Source: an uncultured Alphaproteobacteria bacterium
GTDB lineage: Bacteria; Pseudomonadota; Alphaproteobacteria; Rhodobacterales; Rhodobacteraceae
Assembly: GCA_902619165.1 (NCBI GenBank)
Contig: CACNDI010000007.1
Location: forward strand, 24,249-88,248
Length of the DNA: 64,000 nt
Reading direction: 5' to 3'
This document shows positions 32,986 to 45,431 of the stretch, piece after piece (the first letter of the stretch is position 1; every line of letters begins with the position of its first letter). The notes beneath the pieces are model-generated. The model worked only from the letters and a program-made list of their open reading frames with translations. It had not been told where the DNA came from and did not search any database. The position numbers and the translations under genes were made by a program.

Positions 32986-33763
32986 TTTATCCACTTTTTT
33001 TAATGATGATATCTCGAGTTATTTTATTTTCCTAACAGCTGCTGTTTTTTTAAGTGCTGGAATAGTTAAGGGTAGCATAGGGATGGGACTACCTATAGTT
33101 TCAATAACACTTCTTTGCCTTTATACCTCACCGAGACTTGCAATGATGATGATAATTATACCAACTTTGGTTACGAACTTTTTACAGTATCATAGGTCAA
33201 CTGATAAGGTTGATATGGTTTTTTCAAATAAATATCTGTTAGTATCCCTTTTTGTTTGTACTTTCAGTTTCAGTTATTTGTCATTTTCATTAGAGCAGAA
33301 AACACTTTCCTTTTTACTGGGCTTAATGATTTTCATTTTTATAATTTATCGCTGGACGGGCTTTTCTTTATCTTTTGGTCTAGGGTTTGATAAAATAATA
33401 CAAGTTGTATCAGGAGCTATTATAGGTACAGCGGCAGGGTTCACCCATGTTTGGGCGCCAACAATTGCTGTACTTCTTCTTATAAGGAAAGCCAACAAAG
33501 ACCAATTCGTTGGTCTTACAGGTCTTTACATATTCGTTGGCTCACTCGGACTTTTTTCTACTCACTATTTCTTCGAATTATTGGATAGCCAAACCTTAAT
33601 ACTGTCTACTTTAATGATATTTCCTTCGGTTTTTGGTTTTTTAATAGGAGAAAAAATAAGATCATTTATATCCGAGAAGTTGTTTGAAACGTTTCTTATG
33701 TTTTTTCTTCTTTTTGCTTCTATTAATCTTTTATATAAATCAGATTTTTTCTCGTTATATTAA
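32978..33763 (+). CDS. TSUP family membrane transporter (TauE/SafE, DUF81)
   Basis: A 261-residue membrane protein with about eight hydrophobic segments and the two TSUP half motifs: GIVKGSIGMGLPIVS near residue 27 and GAIIGTAAGFTHVWAPT near 143. Members export or import sulfite, sulfoacetate and other organic anions; the substrate is unknown. Its TTG start overlaps the pncB stop by eight bases. Its 3' end overlaps the cysteine-synthase gene by nine bases on the other strand. Confidence 0.85.
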   Translation: MSDLSTFFNDDISSYFIFLTAAVFLSAGIVKGSIGMGLPIVSITLLCLYTSPRLAMMMIIIPTLVTNFLQYHRSTDKVDMVFSNKYLLVSLFVCTFSFSYLSFSLEQKTLSFLLGLMIFIFIIYRWTGFSLSFGLGFDKIIQVVSGAIIGTAAGFTHVWAPTIAVLLLIRKANKDQFVGLTGLYIFVGSLGLFSTHYFFELLDSQTLILSTLMIFPSVFGFLIGEKIRSFISEKLFETFLMFFLLFASINLLYKSDFFSLY

Positions 33764-34783
33764 AACGTTCGGTAAGTCTTGATTTTCGTTTTTAAACCAA
33801 ACAGGAATAGGTAAATTTCTTTCTTTTAGAAATTCAATATTAAAAAGTTTGGATTTATATCTTTGGCTATGATCACACAGTATCGTAACTATGGTGTGGC
33901 CGGGTCCAAGCTCTTTGCCCATTTTAATCGCTCCACAGATGTTTATCCCAGATGATGTGCCAAGGCTCAGTCCCTCTTCAATTATAAGAGAGTAAATGAT
34001 TTTTAGCGCTTCATCATCTTTAATATTATAGCTGAAGTCAGGTTTTAGACCCTCTAAATTTTTAGTAATACGTCCTTGACCAATACCCTCAGTAATTGAT
34101 GAACCTTCAGATTTCAAAATTCCATCAGTATAATGTTTGAAGAGAGCTGATCCATCGGGATCAGCCAATCCAATTTTTATATTGGAGTTTCTCTGTTTCA
34201 ATCCAATGCTAACACCTGCTAAAGTTCCTCCAGTTCCAACAGAACAGATAAAACCGTCAATCTTCCCATTTGTTTGCTCAAAAATTTCCTGACTTGTAGT
34301 TTTGATATGTGCTTTTCTATTGCTTAAGTTATCAAATTGATTTGCCCAAAAAGCGCCTGTCTTTGAAACCTTATTTAACTCAGAGGCTAATCGTTCGGAG
34401 TATCTGATATAATTATTTGGGTCGCTATATGGCTTTGCAGGTACCTCTACCAATTTAGCACCTAGCATTTTCAAGGCTTCTTTTTTTTCTTCCGATTGTG
34501 TTTCTGGTATGACTATTACCGATTTAAAACCATAGAAACTAGCTACGAGAGAAAGACCAATCCCAGTATTCCCCGCTGTTCCTTCAACTATTGATCCACC
34601 TGGACCAAGGTCTTTAGAGGCAATTGCTTGTTTTATTATTTCCAAGGCGGCTCTATCTTTTACCGATTGTCCTGGATTTAAAAATTCTGCTTTACCAAAA
34701 ATATTACAACCAGTTTCTTCTGATGCCTTTTCAAGTTTTATAAGAGGTGTATTACCGATGAGGTCTACAACTTGTCTTTTCAT
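33755..34783 (-). CDS. cysK: cysteine synthase (O-acetylserine sulfhydrylase)
   Basis: A 342-residue PLP-dependent synthase that makes cysteine from O-acetylserine and sulfide. The PLP lysine is Lys42 in GQSVKDRAA; the substrate loop EGTAGNTGIGL, phosphate-binding GTGGTLAG and GTSSGIN follow at normal spacing. The sequence is of the longer CysK-like type usual in Rhodobacterales. ATG 34783 is preferred to TTG 34792 because AGGGAG lies ten bases upstream. The neighbouring TSUP transporter may move a sulfur compound, but it is on the other strand. Confidence 0.9.
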   Translation of the reverse strand: MKRQVVDLIGNTPLIKLEKASEETGCNIFGKAEFLNPGQSVKDRAALEIIKQAIASKDLGPGGSIVEGTAGNTGIGLSLVASFYGFKSVIVIPETQSEEKKEALKMLGAKLVEVPAKPYSDPNNYIRYSERLASELNKVSKTGAFWANQFDNLSNRKAHIKTTSQEIFEQTNGKIDGFICSVGTGGTLAGVSIGLKQRNSNIKIGLADPDGSALFKHYTDGILKSEGSSITEGIGQGRITKNLEGLKPDFSYNIKDDEALKIIYSLIIEEGLSLGTSSGINICGAIKMGKELGPGHTIVTILCDHSQRYKSKLFNIEFLKERNLPIPVWFKNENQDLPNVLI

Positions 34784-34840
34784 CAAACCCAAACTCCCTT
34801 ATTTTAATAAAAGATACAAATCATAACATATTATTTTTAA

Positions 34841-38186
<3,346 letters not shown>

Positions 38187-38213
38187 CTAAATCAATTTAG
38201 GACAGATTTTTTA

Positions 38214-38504
38214 TTAAGAATTAATTACGTCTTTCAGAGCTTTTGCAATAGTGACTTTAACTACCCTATCAGCTGGTTTTTTCATTTGTTCGCCTGTAGC
38301 AGGATTTCTAACCATTCTCTCAGGTCTGGCTCTACAAAAAAACTTTCCAACACTTGGAACGGTTACTGCACCTCCTGCGGCTACCTCTTTGGTAATAATA
38401 CCTGATAATGCATCTAACATTCTGTTTGAAGATGCCTTATCGGAACCTGTCGCGTCTGCTAACGTCGATACAAGCTGTGCCTTTGTCATCGGTTTTTGTG
38501 TCAT
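38214..38504 (-). CDS. HU-family DNA-binding protein
   Basis: A 96-residue HU/IHF-type nucleoid protein. The DNA-binding arm is recognisable as FFCRARPERMVRNPATGEQMKKPADRVV (cited in part), after the helical dimer half MTKAQLVSTLADATGSDKA. It bends and packages DNA as a dimer. The extra MTQKP at the N-terminus may mean the start is at Met6. No sign of damage. Confidence 0.93.
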   Translation of the reverse strand: MTQKPMTKAQLVSTLADATGSDKASSNRMLDALSGIITKEVAAGGAVTVPSVGKFFCRARPERMVRNPATGEQMKKPADRVVKVTIAKALKDVINS

Positions 38505-38573
38505 AATGTACCCTTAAAGTTATATTTATATCTAAGAATCAAACCATTTTTTTGACCAAAAATCAAATAATAT

Positions 38574-38609
38574 CAAAAAAAAACCCACTCGTTAAAAACG
38601 AGTGGGTTT
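38574..38609 (-). terminator. intrinsic terminator after glnK-amtB
   Basis: AAACCCACTCGTT and AACGAGTGGGTTT are perfectly complementary around a three-base loop. On the minus strand the stem is followed by a run of T, 25 bases after the amtB stop. It should end the glnK-amtB transcript before the HU gene. Confidence 0.9.
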
Positions 38610-38633
38610 AGGAGGAGAAACTATTTCTAAAGA

Positions 38634-39950
38634 TTATTTAGAAAAATCTGGATAAGCTTCAATTCCCAGCTCTGTCTTATCAAGACCCTCTACTTCACTT
38701 TCTTCACTTACTTTTGCGCCCATCAGCATATCCAAGATCATCCAAGCGATATACGAAACGATAAAAGTGAATACGCAGATGGATACCGTGCCCAGTAATT
38801 GGGTCCCAAACGAAGCATCCGAATTAGAAAGGACTACAGCAAGAGTTCCCCAGATGCCGGCTATACCGTGTACTGATATGGCGCCAACTACATCGTCTAT
38901 CTTTAGTCTATCGAGTAAGGGTACTGAGAATACAATAATTACTCCACCGATAGCACCTATTATTGTAGCAAGTCCCAATGAAGGCATCAGAGGTTCAGCG
39001 GTTATTGACACGAGACCTGCTAACGCGCCGTTTAATACCATGGTCAAGTCAGCTTTGCCATACATAATTTGGGTTAAAATAAGAGCTGCGACTGCACCAC
39101 CGGCAGCTGCCGTATTAGTGTTTGCAAATATTCTTGATACATCAGCAACATCTCCAATTGTCCCCATAGCTAGTTGTGAACCGCCATTGAAACCAAACCA
39201 TCCTAACCAGAGTATAAACATTCCTAGTGTTGCAAGTGGCAAGTTCGAACCAGGCATTGGTATGACGGACCCATCATCTTTATATCTTCCATGTCTGGCA
39301 CCAATTACCATTGCACCCGCTAAAGCAGCTGCAGCGCCAGTTGCATGCACGACTGTTGATCCAGCAAAATCTGAAAAACCAGCTTCTGAGAGCCAACCGC
39401 CACCCCACTGCCATGAAGCGCTAATTGGGTAAAATATCCCTGTTAAGACGATGGTGAAGATCAAAAAGGGCCAAAGCTTTACACGCTCCGCTACAGTGCC
39501 AGAAACTATTGAGGCAGTAGCGGCACAAAACATTAGTTGAAAGAAAAAATCAGACCCAACCGAGGCATATGTTAAGTCGACGCCATCAGCACCAACACCA
39601 GCTGGCTCTAGACCCGTTAGCGAGAAACCTCCCATCCATCCGTCTATAATCCAACCATCTCCGGGATACATTAAGTTAAATCCTACAATGAAATAGGCGA
39701 TTGACGCGAGAGAGAACAGCGCAACATTCTTTAAAAGTTGTGTAGATGCATTCTTCGATCTTACCAATCCCGTTTCCAGCATTGCAAAACCAGCGGCCAT
39801 CCACATAACCAAAAAACCGCCGATTAGGAATAGCAACGTATTAAATATAAAATAGCCAGACTCACTGTAGTCTTGGGCATGTCCATCTGCGAACAATGTT
39901 GTCGAAGATAAACCTAGCACAGCAGTGCTCAAAAATAATAATTTAGACAT
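38634..39950 (-). CDS. amtB: AmtB, ammonium transporter
   Basis: A 438-residue Amt channel with a cleavable N-terminal signal (MSKLLFLSTAVLGLSSTTLF, cut near residue 21) and eleven membrane segments. Family strings include FAMLETGLVRSKN, DFAGSTVVHATGAAAALAG and WLGWFGFNGGS, with the pore histidines in VHATGA and ISVHGIAGIWG. ATG 39950 follows an AAAGAG site and lies 28 bases after the glnK stop; an in-frame ATG upstream overlaps glnK and is rejected. It brings in ammonium under GlnK control. Confidence 0.95.
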   Translation of the reverse strand: MSKLLFLSTAVLGLSSTTLFADGHAQDYSESGYFIFNTLLFLIGGFLVMWMAAGFAMLETGLVRSKNASTQLLKNVALFSLASIAYFIVGFNLMYPGDGWIIDGWMGGFSLTGLEPAGVGADGVDLTYASVGSDFFFQLMFCAATASIVSGTVAERVKLWPFLIFTIVLTGIFYPISASWQWGGGWLSEAGFSDFAGSTVVHATGAAAALAGAMVIGARHGRYKDDGSVIPMPGSNLPLATLGMFILWLGWFGFNGGSQLAMGTIGDVADVSRIFANTNTAAAGGAVAALILTQIMYGKADLTMVLNGALAGLVSITAEPLMPSLGLATIIGAIGGVIIVFSVPLLDRLKIDDVVGAISVHGIAGIWGTLAVVLSNSDASFGTQLLGTVSICVFTFIVSYIAWMILDMLMGAKVSEESEVEGLDKTELGIEAYPDFSK

Positions 39951-39978
39951 TATTTGCTCTTTCTTTTTAAACATAGGG

Positions 39979-40317
39979 TTAAATTGCATCATCATTTTTT
40001 TCGTCAGTCCTTATCCGCAGGGCAGACTCAATGGGGGAAACAAAAATTTTACCATCGCCTATCTTTCCTGTTTTAGCGACCTCACTAATAGTCTCGACAG
40101 TTTTGGAGGCATCCTTGTCTGCTACCACTATTTCTAATTTTAATTTTGGAACAAAGCTAACGGTATATTCCGCTCCTCTGTAAACTTCGGAATGGCCATC
40201 TTGCCTTCCGTAACCTTTTACTTCTGAAACCATAAGGCCCTGGATGCCTATATCCTTCAATGCATCACGTACCTCTTCCAGTTTGAAAGGTTTAATAACT
40301 GCTATTATAAGTTTCAT
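39979..40317 (-). CDS. glnK: GlnK, PII nitrogen regulatory protein
   Basis: A 112-residue PII protein that senses 2-oxoglutarate and ATP and blocks AmtB when nitrogen is ample. The T-loop holds the uridylylation site Tyr51 in RGAEY, and the C-terminal signature GKIGDGKIFVSPIE is intact. It is directly upstream of amtB, the usual pairing. The 187-base spacer before it should hold the nitrogen-regulated promoter, but I see no clear sigma-54 site. Confidence 0.96.
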   Translation of the reverse strand: MKLIIAVIKPFKLEEVRDALKDIGIQGLMVSEVKGYGRQDGHSEVYRGAEYTVSFVPKLKLEIVVADKDASKTVETISEVAKTGKIGDGKIFVSPIESALRIRTDEKNDDAI

Positions 40318-40564
40318 TAAGTCTCCTTTCGCAATTACGATTTATTGATGCAACTTGTAGGTGATGATTAAAAAATAGAAACGGCAATTCTTTACAATGA
40401 AGCTGAATTTTTTGAGAAACACAGAAATTTGATTAAAAATTGAGCAAAAAAATACAATTGGTTAAATTTTAGGCAAAAAAATTACCTTTTTTTAATAAGC
40501 AGTCTTGGGTTTACAAAGATTTTATCACGGGGTAAATGTTGTTAGACAAAAAATTAATTTAGTC

Positions 40565-42580
40565 ATGAGTACAATTCTAAGAAAAACATTGAAATACTTA
40601 CTTTGGGTGTCTCTGAATGTGGCTATAATAGTTTTTTTAATGCTGTTTTTAGCGGTAGTCAATTATGTAAATAAGCTACCACCAATTGCCACACTTTTAG
40701 ATGATAGAAAAAGAGGGTCGGTAACACTTCTTGATAGCAATAATGATGTATTTGCTTGGCGCGGAAACCAATTTGGTGGCATTTTAAAATCGAAAAGTTT
40801 GAATCGTGTTCTTCATGACGCAATAATATCAGTGGAGGATAGATCTTTCTACTCTCATTACGGAATTTCAATAAGGGGAATTCTGGGCGCAATAAGAATA
40901 AATTTGAGAGAGGGAAGAGGACCCTTATCCGGTCATGGGGGTTCGACCATTACTCAACAAGTAGCAAAGATACTTTGCCTTTTACAAGGTGATTCCAATA
41001 CTCAAAAACATTGCAGGAGATCAACTATTTCAAGAAAATTGCTTGAGATACCTTTTGCTTTAGCTTTAGAGTATGCGTACTCCAAAGAAGATATTCTTTC
41101 CATCTACATAAATAGAGTATATTTGGGTTCTGGGGCATATGGGTTTGAGGCTGCGTCAGAGAGGTATTTTAATAAAAATTCATCTGAGCTTTCAATAAGT
41201 GAAGCTGCACTTTTAGCTGGTCTGTTAAAAGCTCCGTCGAGATATTCACCGATAAATAACAAAAAACTCTCACAAGCTAGAGCGCTTACCGTATTAAAAA
41301 TAATGAGAGATCAGAAATTGATTTCGAGTAAAGATTTTAATAAGGCTGCAAAAGCGCTTCCTACAATAGAAAATAATAACATCAATGAGATCGGTTCTTA
41401 TTACGCTGATTGGATAATGCAAGATGCACCCCAAGAAATAACAAAACAAAGTAAAGAAGACATCATTATAAGAACATACTTTGACCCCAAAATTCAAAAA
41501 GAAGTTGATGACACAATATCTTCCTTCTTGGAAACACAAATTATGTCGGATTCGATAGCACAAATTGCCGTCGTTGTTATGTCTGCAGACGGACGTGTTA
41601 GAGCAATGAGTGGCGGCAGACCTTCAGAGAAATTACCAGGACAATTTAATAGAGCTTATCAGGCAAAACGACAACCGGGATCAGCTTTTAAACCCTTCGT
41701 TTATGGAGCTGCTCTAGACCTTGGTATCTCGCCTAACACAGTGCTTATGGACGAGCCCGTTACGATCGTTTTTGGTAAAAACAATTATAAGCAATATTCT
41801 CCTAAAAACTATGATAATAGGTATCTTGGCCCAGTTACTATAGAAGAAGCGTTTTCAAAATCGCTAAATACAGTTGCGGTAAAGTTAGGAGATAAAATTG
41901 GTATAAATAGAGTAAAAACTTTAGCTAAAGAGTTAGGAATAGAAACAGCTATACCCAGTGAACCTTCAATAGCTTTGGGATCGTCTGAGGTAAATTTAAT
42001 AGAGCTTACCTCTGCATATGCAGGAATTCTAAATAATGGTATAAGAGTTTACCCTAAGGGATGGAGAGACTTAAGTATCAAGGAAACCAGCGAGGTAATT
42101 ATCAGGGAAGGTTCTGAACCAGGATTTCGAGTATTTTCCAAACTGGCCGCGCAGACACTCAAATATCTTATGTTTTTGAGTGTTGAAAATGGAACAGGTA
42201 AAAATGCATCTGTTTCAGAATGGCAAATAGCTGGCAAAACAGGTACGAGTCAATCTTTCAGAGACGCATGGTTTGTTGGTTTTTCCAATAATTATGTCAT
42301 TGGTGTATGGATGGGCAATGATGACAATCAACCATTGAAAAATGTAAATGGGGGTGGTTTGCCAGCAAAGATATTTTCCAAGATAATGACAAAAATAAGC
42401 CTCCAGCTTGTTTCAAAAAAGGAAATAGCGATGATCTCACCTGAACAGTTTGATACGTTAAGAAATTATGATGATACAGCAACAAAATTTCAGTTTCAAT
42501 CTCAAGGTGAAGCGGATGGAAAACCAAAAAACTCTTCCCTTATCGGAGGCTTGATCAGGGCTCTTTTATGGGGTGACTAA
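40565..42580 (+). CDS. class A penicillin-binding protein (PBP1A-like)
   Basis: A bifunctional peptidoglycan synthase of 671 residues with one N-terminal membrane anchor (about 10-35). The transglycosylase domain has EDRSFYSHYG (catalytic Glu) and GGSTITQQVAK; the transpeptidase has the SxxK motif GSAFKPF, SLN in FSKSLNTVA, and KTGTS near residue 560. ATG 40565 is chosen so the anchor is at the N-terminus; the frame stays open 60 bases upstream. It ends three bases from mlaC on the other strand. Confidence 0.9.
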   Translation: MSTILRKTLKYLLWVSLNVAIIVFLMLFLAVVNYVNKLPPIATLLDDRKRGSVTLLDSNNDVFAWRGNQFGGILKSKSLNRVLHDAIISVEDRSFYSHYGISIRGILGAIRINLREGRGPLSGHGGSTITQQVAKILCLLQGDSNTQKHCRRSTISRKLLEIPFALALEYAYSKEDILSIYINRVYLGSGAYGFEAASERYFNKNSSELSISEAALLAGLLKAPSRYSPINNKKLSQARALTVLKIMRDQKLISSKDFNKAAKALPTIENNNINEIGSYYADWIMQDAPQEITKQSKEDIIIRTYFDPKIQKEVDDTISSFLETQIMSDSIAQIAVVVMSADGRVRAMSGGRPSEKLPGQFNRAYQAKRQPGSAFKPFVYGAALDLGISPNTVLMDEPVTIVFGKNNYKQYSPKNYDNRYLGPVTIEEAFSKSLNTVAVKLGDKIGINRVKTLAKELGIETAIPSEPSIALGSSEVNLIELTSAYAGILNNGIRVYPKGWRDLSIKETSEVIIREGSEPGFRVFSKLAAQTLKYLMFLSVENGTGKNASVSEWQIAGKTGTSQSFRDAWFVGFSNNYVIGVWMGNDDNQPLKNVNGGGLPAKIFSKIMTKISLQLVSKKEIAMISPEQFDTLRNYDDTATKFQFQSQGEADGKPKNSSLIGGLIRALLWGD

Positions 42581-42583
42581 GGT

Positions 42584-43183
42584 CTACTCGTGGGAAATAG
42601 CTTGAATAAGGTCATCCATAGACCCCTCAAATTTCTTTAGTTTTGATCTGAATTCCTGTCTCTCAGTTGAAAGCATTGATATACCCTCTACTCTTAAGTC
42701 AACTAACTTTAAAGATCCACTTCCATCTGATACTTGCCATACGACTTTCAAAGAAGGGTTGCCTGGAACCGCGACTATTGAAGATACAAGCACACCAGCT
42801 TTTGTAAGAGTATCACGACTTTTCGTGATTTCCAGCGTAGTACCTTTAAATTCTGAAAATTGCCTTCCATATTTATGAGAAACATATCTTTTAAATACAC
42901 TGATAAATCGCTTTCTTTGATCGCTGTTAGCCTGACGCCAGCTTTTTCCCAGAACTGCTCTCGCTATTATAGGAATATCAACATATTTTTGAAAAAGCTT
43001 TTTGAGCTCTATTTTTTGCTCATCAATGGATAGCTCTTTCATCGATGTGGCTACTAAGTCATTGTATAGATTTTCTACCAGTTGCTGGGATTGAATTATT
43101 CTATCTGCATATAATTTCTGGAAACTGAATAAGTTCAGAAGAAATAGAAAACAGAATAAAAATGATTTCAGTGAAATGTGCAT
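42584..43183 (-). CDS. mlaC: MlaC-like phospholipid-binding periplasmic protein
   Basis: A 199-residue exported protein with a signal peptide ending near LYA (residue 26). The MlaC/Ttg2D fold is seen from the helical N-half (VENLYNDLVATSMKELSID), the RAVLGKSWRQANSDQRKRFISVFKRYV region (cited in part) and the C-terminal lipid-pocket strand VVWQVSDGSGSLKLVDLRVEGISM. It shuttles phospholipid between the two membranes. The usual MlaA partner gene is not adjacent here. It stands alone between the PBP (convergent) and the metallo-hydrolase. Confidence 0.85.
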   Translation of the reverse strand: MHISLKSFLFCFLFLLNLFSFQKLYADRIIQSQQLVENLYNDLVATSMKELSIDEQKIELKKLFQKYVDIPIIARAVLGKSWRQANSDQRKRFISVFKRYVSHKYGRQFSEFKGTTLEITKSRDTLTKAGVLVSSIVAVPGNPSLKVVWQVSDGSGSLKLVDLRVEGISMLSTERQEFRSKLKKFEGSMDDLIQAISHE

Positions 43184-43212
43184 ATGAGTAACATATATAC
43201 GAATTAAGTTTG

Positions 43213-44091
43213 TTATTTCTCTTTAAATTTTACGGGAACCTTTAGGTATGAAACTCCGTTACGTTCTGGTGGAGGCATTTCTCCTGCGCGCATGTTTACT
43301 TGTATCGACGGCACTATAAGTTTAGGTGCCCCAAGTCGCGAGTCTTTTTCTTCTCTTATTTTTACAAACTCTTCTTCATTGATACCATCTTTTACATGAG
43401 GGTTTGACTTTCTCTGTTTTTTCACAGTAGATTTCCACTGATAGTTTTTTCGATTATCGGTTAAATAGTCATGACACATCCAAAGATTTGTACTTCCAGG
43501 ATAACTTAAAATTCGTCTTATTGACTTAAAGAGATCACGAGCATCGCCTCCAGGAAAGTCGCATCTAGCAGTACCAAAATCATGCATAAAAAGTGTATCA
43601 CCTACAAAAATATTATCCTCAATTTTATAAGAACCACACGCTGGAGTATGGCCTGGTGTAAAAATATATTCACAATTTAAATTGCCAATACTAAACTTCT
43701 CTCCATCTTCAAAAAGGTGATCAAACTGCGAACCATCTTTTCTGAAACCTCGCTCAGCATTATAAATAACACCGAAAGTATGCTGTACCTTTGTTATATT
43801 TTTACCAATGGCAACTGGTACTTCGAACTTCTCCTTAAAGTATGGGGCTGCAGATAAATGGTCAGCATGAACATGTGTTTCAAGGATCCAAGCAGGCTTT
43901 AAGTTTTCTGTTTTTATATATTGTATCACAGAGTCAGCGTGTTCTGTGTCTAAACTACCGTCCGCATGATCATAATCTAGACAACTATCAATTATCGCAG
44001 CACATTTTGTTTCCTTGTCACTAACGACGTAGCAAATGGTATTTGTAGATTTATGGAAAAAAGCTTTAATCTCAGTGTATGTATTTTTCAT
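43213..44091 (-). CDS. metallo-beta-lactamase-fold hydrolase, ETHE1/Blh-like
   Basis: A 292-residue protein with the metal motif THVHADHLSAA (His73, His75, Asp77, His78), a later TPGHTPACGSY and GDTLFMHDFGTARCDFPGG, followed by a C-terminal MRAGEMPPPE tail. These strings mark the persulfide-dioxygenase (ETHE1) and Blh branch, which handles sulfane sulfur in the cytoplasm. The exact reaction is not certain. It is divergent from ridA, with 93 bases between. Confidence 0.85.
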   Translation of the reverse strand: MKNTYTEIKAFFHKSTNTICYVVSDKETKCAAIIDSCLDYDHADGSLDTEHADSVIQYIKTENLKPAWILETHVHADHLSAAPYFKEKFEVPVAIGKNITKVQHTFGVIYNAERGFRKDGSQFDHLFEDGEKFSIGNLNCEYIFTPGHTPACGSYKIEDNIFVGDTLFMHDFGTARCDFPGGDARDLFKSIRRILSYPGSTNLWMCHDYLTDNRKNYQWKSTVKKQRKSNPHVKDGINEEEFVKIREEKDSRLGAPKLIVPSIQVNMRAGEMPPPERNGVSYLKVPVKFKEK

Positions 44092-44184
44092 AAAATACCT
44101 TTTTGTTTATAAATATTAAGGAATTATGTATAAATAATTATCATTAGTATACCTAAACATTTGATTTTTTGAAAGGATTGAAAA

Positions 44185-44643
44185 ATGGACATTAATGGAA
44201 CGCTTATCGACAAAGGTATAGCATTACCCGACGCACCACCACCGGCTGCCAACTACATACCTTACGTAAAGATCGATAAACTGGTATTTGTATCTGGACA
44301 AGTGTCTCAAAATGAAAATGGCTTTATTAAAGGAGTTTTAGGTAAAGATCTTAATGTTGAAGAAGGATATGATGCAGCAAGACAATGCGCCATTTCGTTG
44401 CTGGCGCAATTGAAAAGTGCGGTAAATGGAGACTTAAATAAAGTGACCAAAGTTGTGAAGCTTGGTGGTTTTGTAAATTCTGCGCCAGATTTTACCGAGC
44501 AACCCAGCGTTATCAATGGAGCGTCTGATCTTTTAGTTGAATTATTCGGTGAAAAAGGTAGGCATGCTCGAACGGCAGTTGGTGCAAATTTACCACTTGG
44601 AGTTGCGGTTGAAATTGATGGAATATTTGAAGTAGAATCCTAG
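44185..44643 (+). CDS. RidA-family protein
   Basis: A 152-residue member of the YjgF/YER057c/UK114 family, longer than typical RidA (about 128). It has the family blocks FVSGQVSQNENGF, ARQCAISLLAQLKSAVNGDLNKV (cited in part) and HARTAVGANLPLGVAVEIDGIFEV. RidA removes reactive enamine and imine intermediates of amino-acid metabolism. It starts a three-gene set with the glycerophosphodiesterase and the GNAT-like gene, the order seen in Rhodobacterales. Confidence 0.9.
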   Translation: MDINGTLIDKGIALPDAPPPAANYIPYVKIDKLVFVSGQVSQNENGFIKGVLGKDLNVEEGYDAARQCAISLLAQLKSAVNGDLNKVTKVVKLGGFVNSAPDFTEQPSVINGASDLLVELFGEKGRHARTAVGANLPLGVAVEIDGIFEVES

Positions 44644-44645
44644 CT

Positions 44646-45413
44646 TTGAGGAACCAACACAGATTTTTGACTGAAAGGCCTTTTGCGCACCGCGGCTTTC
44701 ATTCAATGTCATTGAAAGTTTCTGAAAAAATTCCAGAAAACTCTCTGGAAGCGTTTAGGCTAGCAATTGAGAAAAACTACTCCATTGAAATGGACATACA
44801 TTTTACTGAGGATTTTAAAATTATTGTTTTTCATGACTTTTTTCTTGGTAGGCTTACAACAAAAACAGGCTTTGTTTTCAATAAAAAGTTAAGTTATATA
44901 AAAAAAGCGAAGCTATGTAACAATGAACAAGTGCCCACGATAGAAGAAGCCTTTAATTTAGTCAACGGCCGTGTGCCTATCCTATTAGAAATCAAATACT
45001 CCAAGTACATTAAAAAAAACTTGAATGTATTCACAGAAGTTCTTGCAGAGAAACTTGAAAGCTACAAGGGCCCTGTTGCTCTAATGTCTTTCAACTCAGA
45101 CCTAATAAAGCATATCAGAAAAAGAAATTTTTTTGGAAGGTTTCCTTTAGGTCTAACCACAAGTTTTCCAAAAATTGAAAGTATTAGTAGCAAGATTAAA
45201 AATAACAAAATTGAAAATGAAATAATTGCTAATAGATTGCAGTTTATCTCTCAGGACTGGAAAGGGATAAAAAATATCAGAGTAAAAAGGTTAAAAAAAT
45301 TAAATATTGCAATTTTATCATGGACAATTACTTCAAGGGAGATCGAGAAGAGTTTGAAGGGATTAGTAGATAATATCACCTTTGAACATTATGAGCCTGA
45401 TATAACAGAGTAA
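44646..45413 (+). CDS. glycerophosphodiester phosphodiesterase
   Basis: A 255-residue GDPD-family TIM barrel with His-Arg-Gly in FAHRGFHS, the Glu-Met-Asp motif (YSIEMDIH), HDFFLGRLT and the late glutamate in VPILLEIKY. It hydrolyses glycerophosphodiesters such as glycerophosphocholine to glycerol-3-phosphate and the alcohol. TTG at 44646 is two bases behind the ridA stop. It may use diesters imported by UgpBAEC, though it lies 23 kb away and in a housekeeping setting, and it has no signal peptide. Confidence 0.87.
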   Translation: MRNQHRFLTERPFAHRGFHSMSLKVSEKIPENSLEAFRLAIEKNYSIEMDIHFTEDFKIIVFHDFFLGRLTTKTGFVFNKKLSYIKKAKLCNNEQVPTIEEAFNLVNGRVPILLEIKYSKYIKKNLNVFTEVLAEKLESYKGPVALMSFNSDLIKHIRKRNFFGRFPLGLTTSFPKIESISSKIKNNKIENEIIANRLQFISQDWKGIKNIRVKRLKKLNIAILSWTITSREIEKSLKGLVDNITFEHYEPDITE

Positions 45414-45431
45414 AGTTGCAAAGGGAAGATA

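Noticed and set aside
38767..39432. Long open frame antisense to amtB (221 codons)
   Set aside because: It mirrors the amtB codons, is rich in Pro, Ala and Thr with no recognisable domain, and has no ribosome site. amtB is certain.
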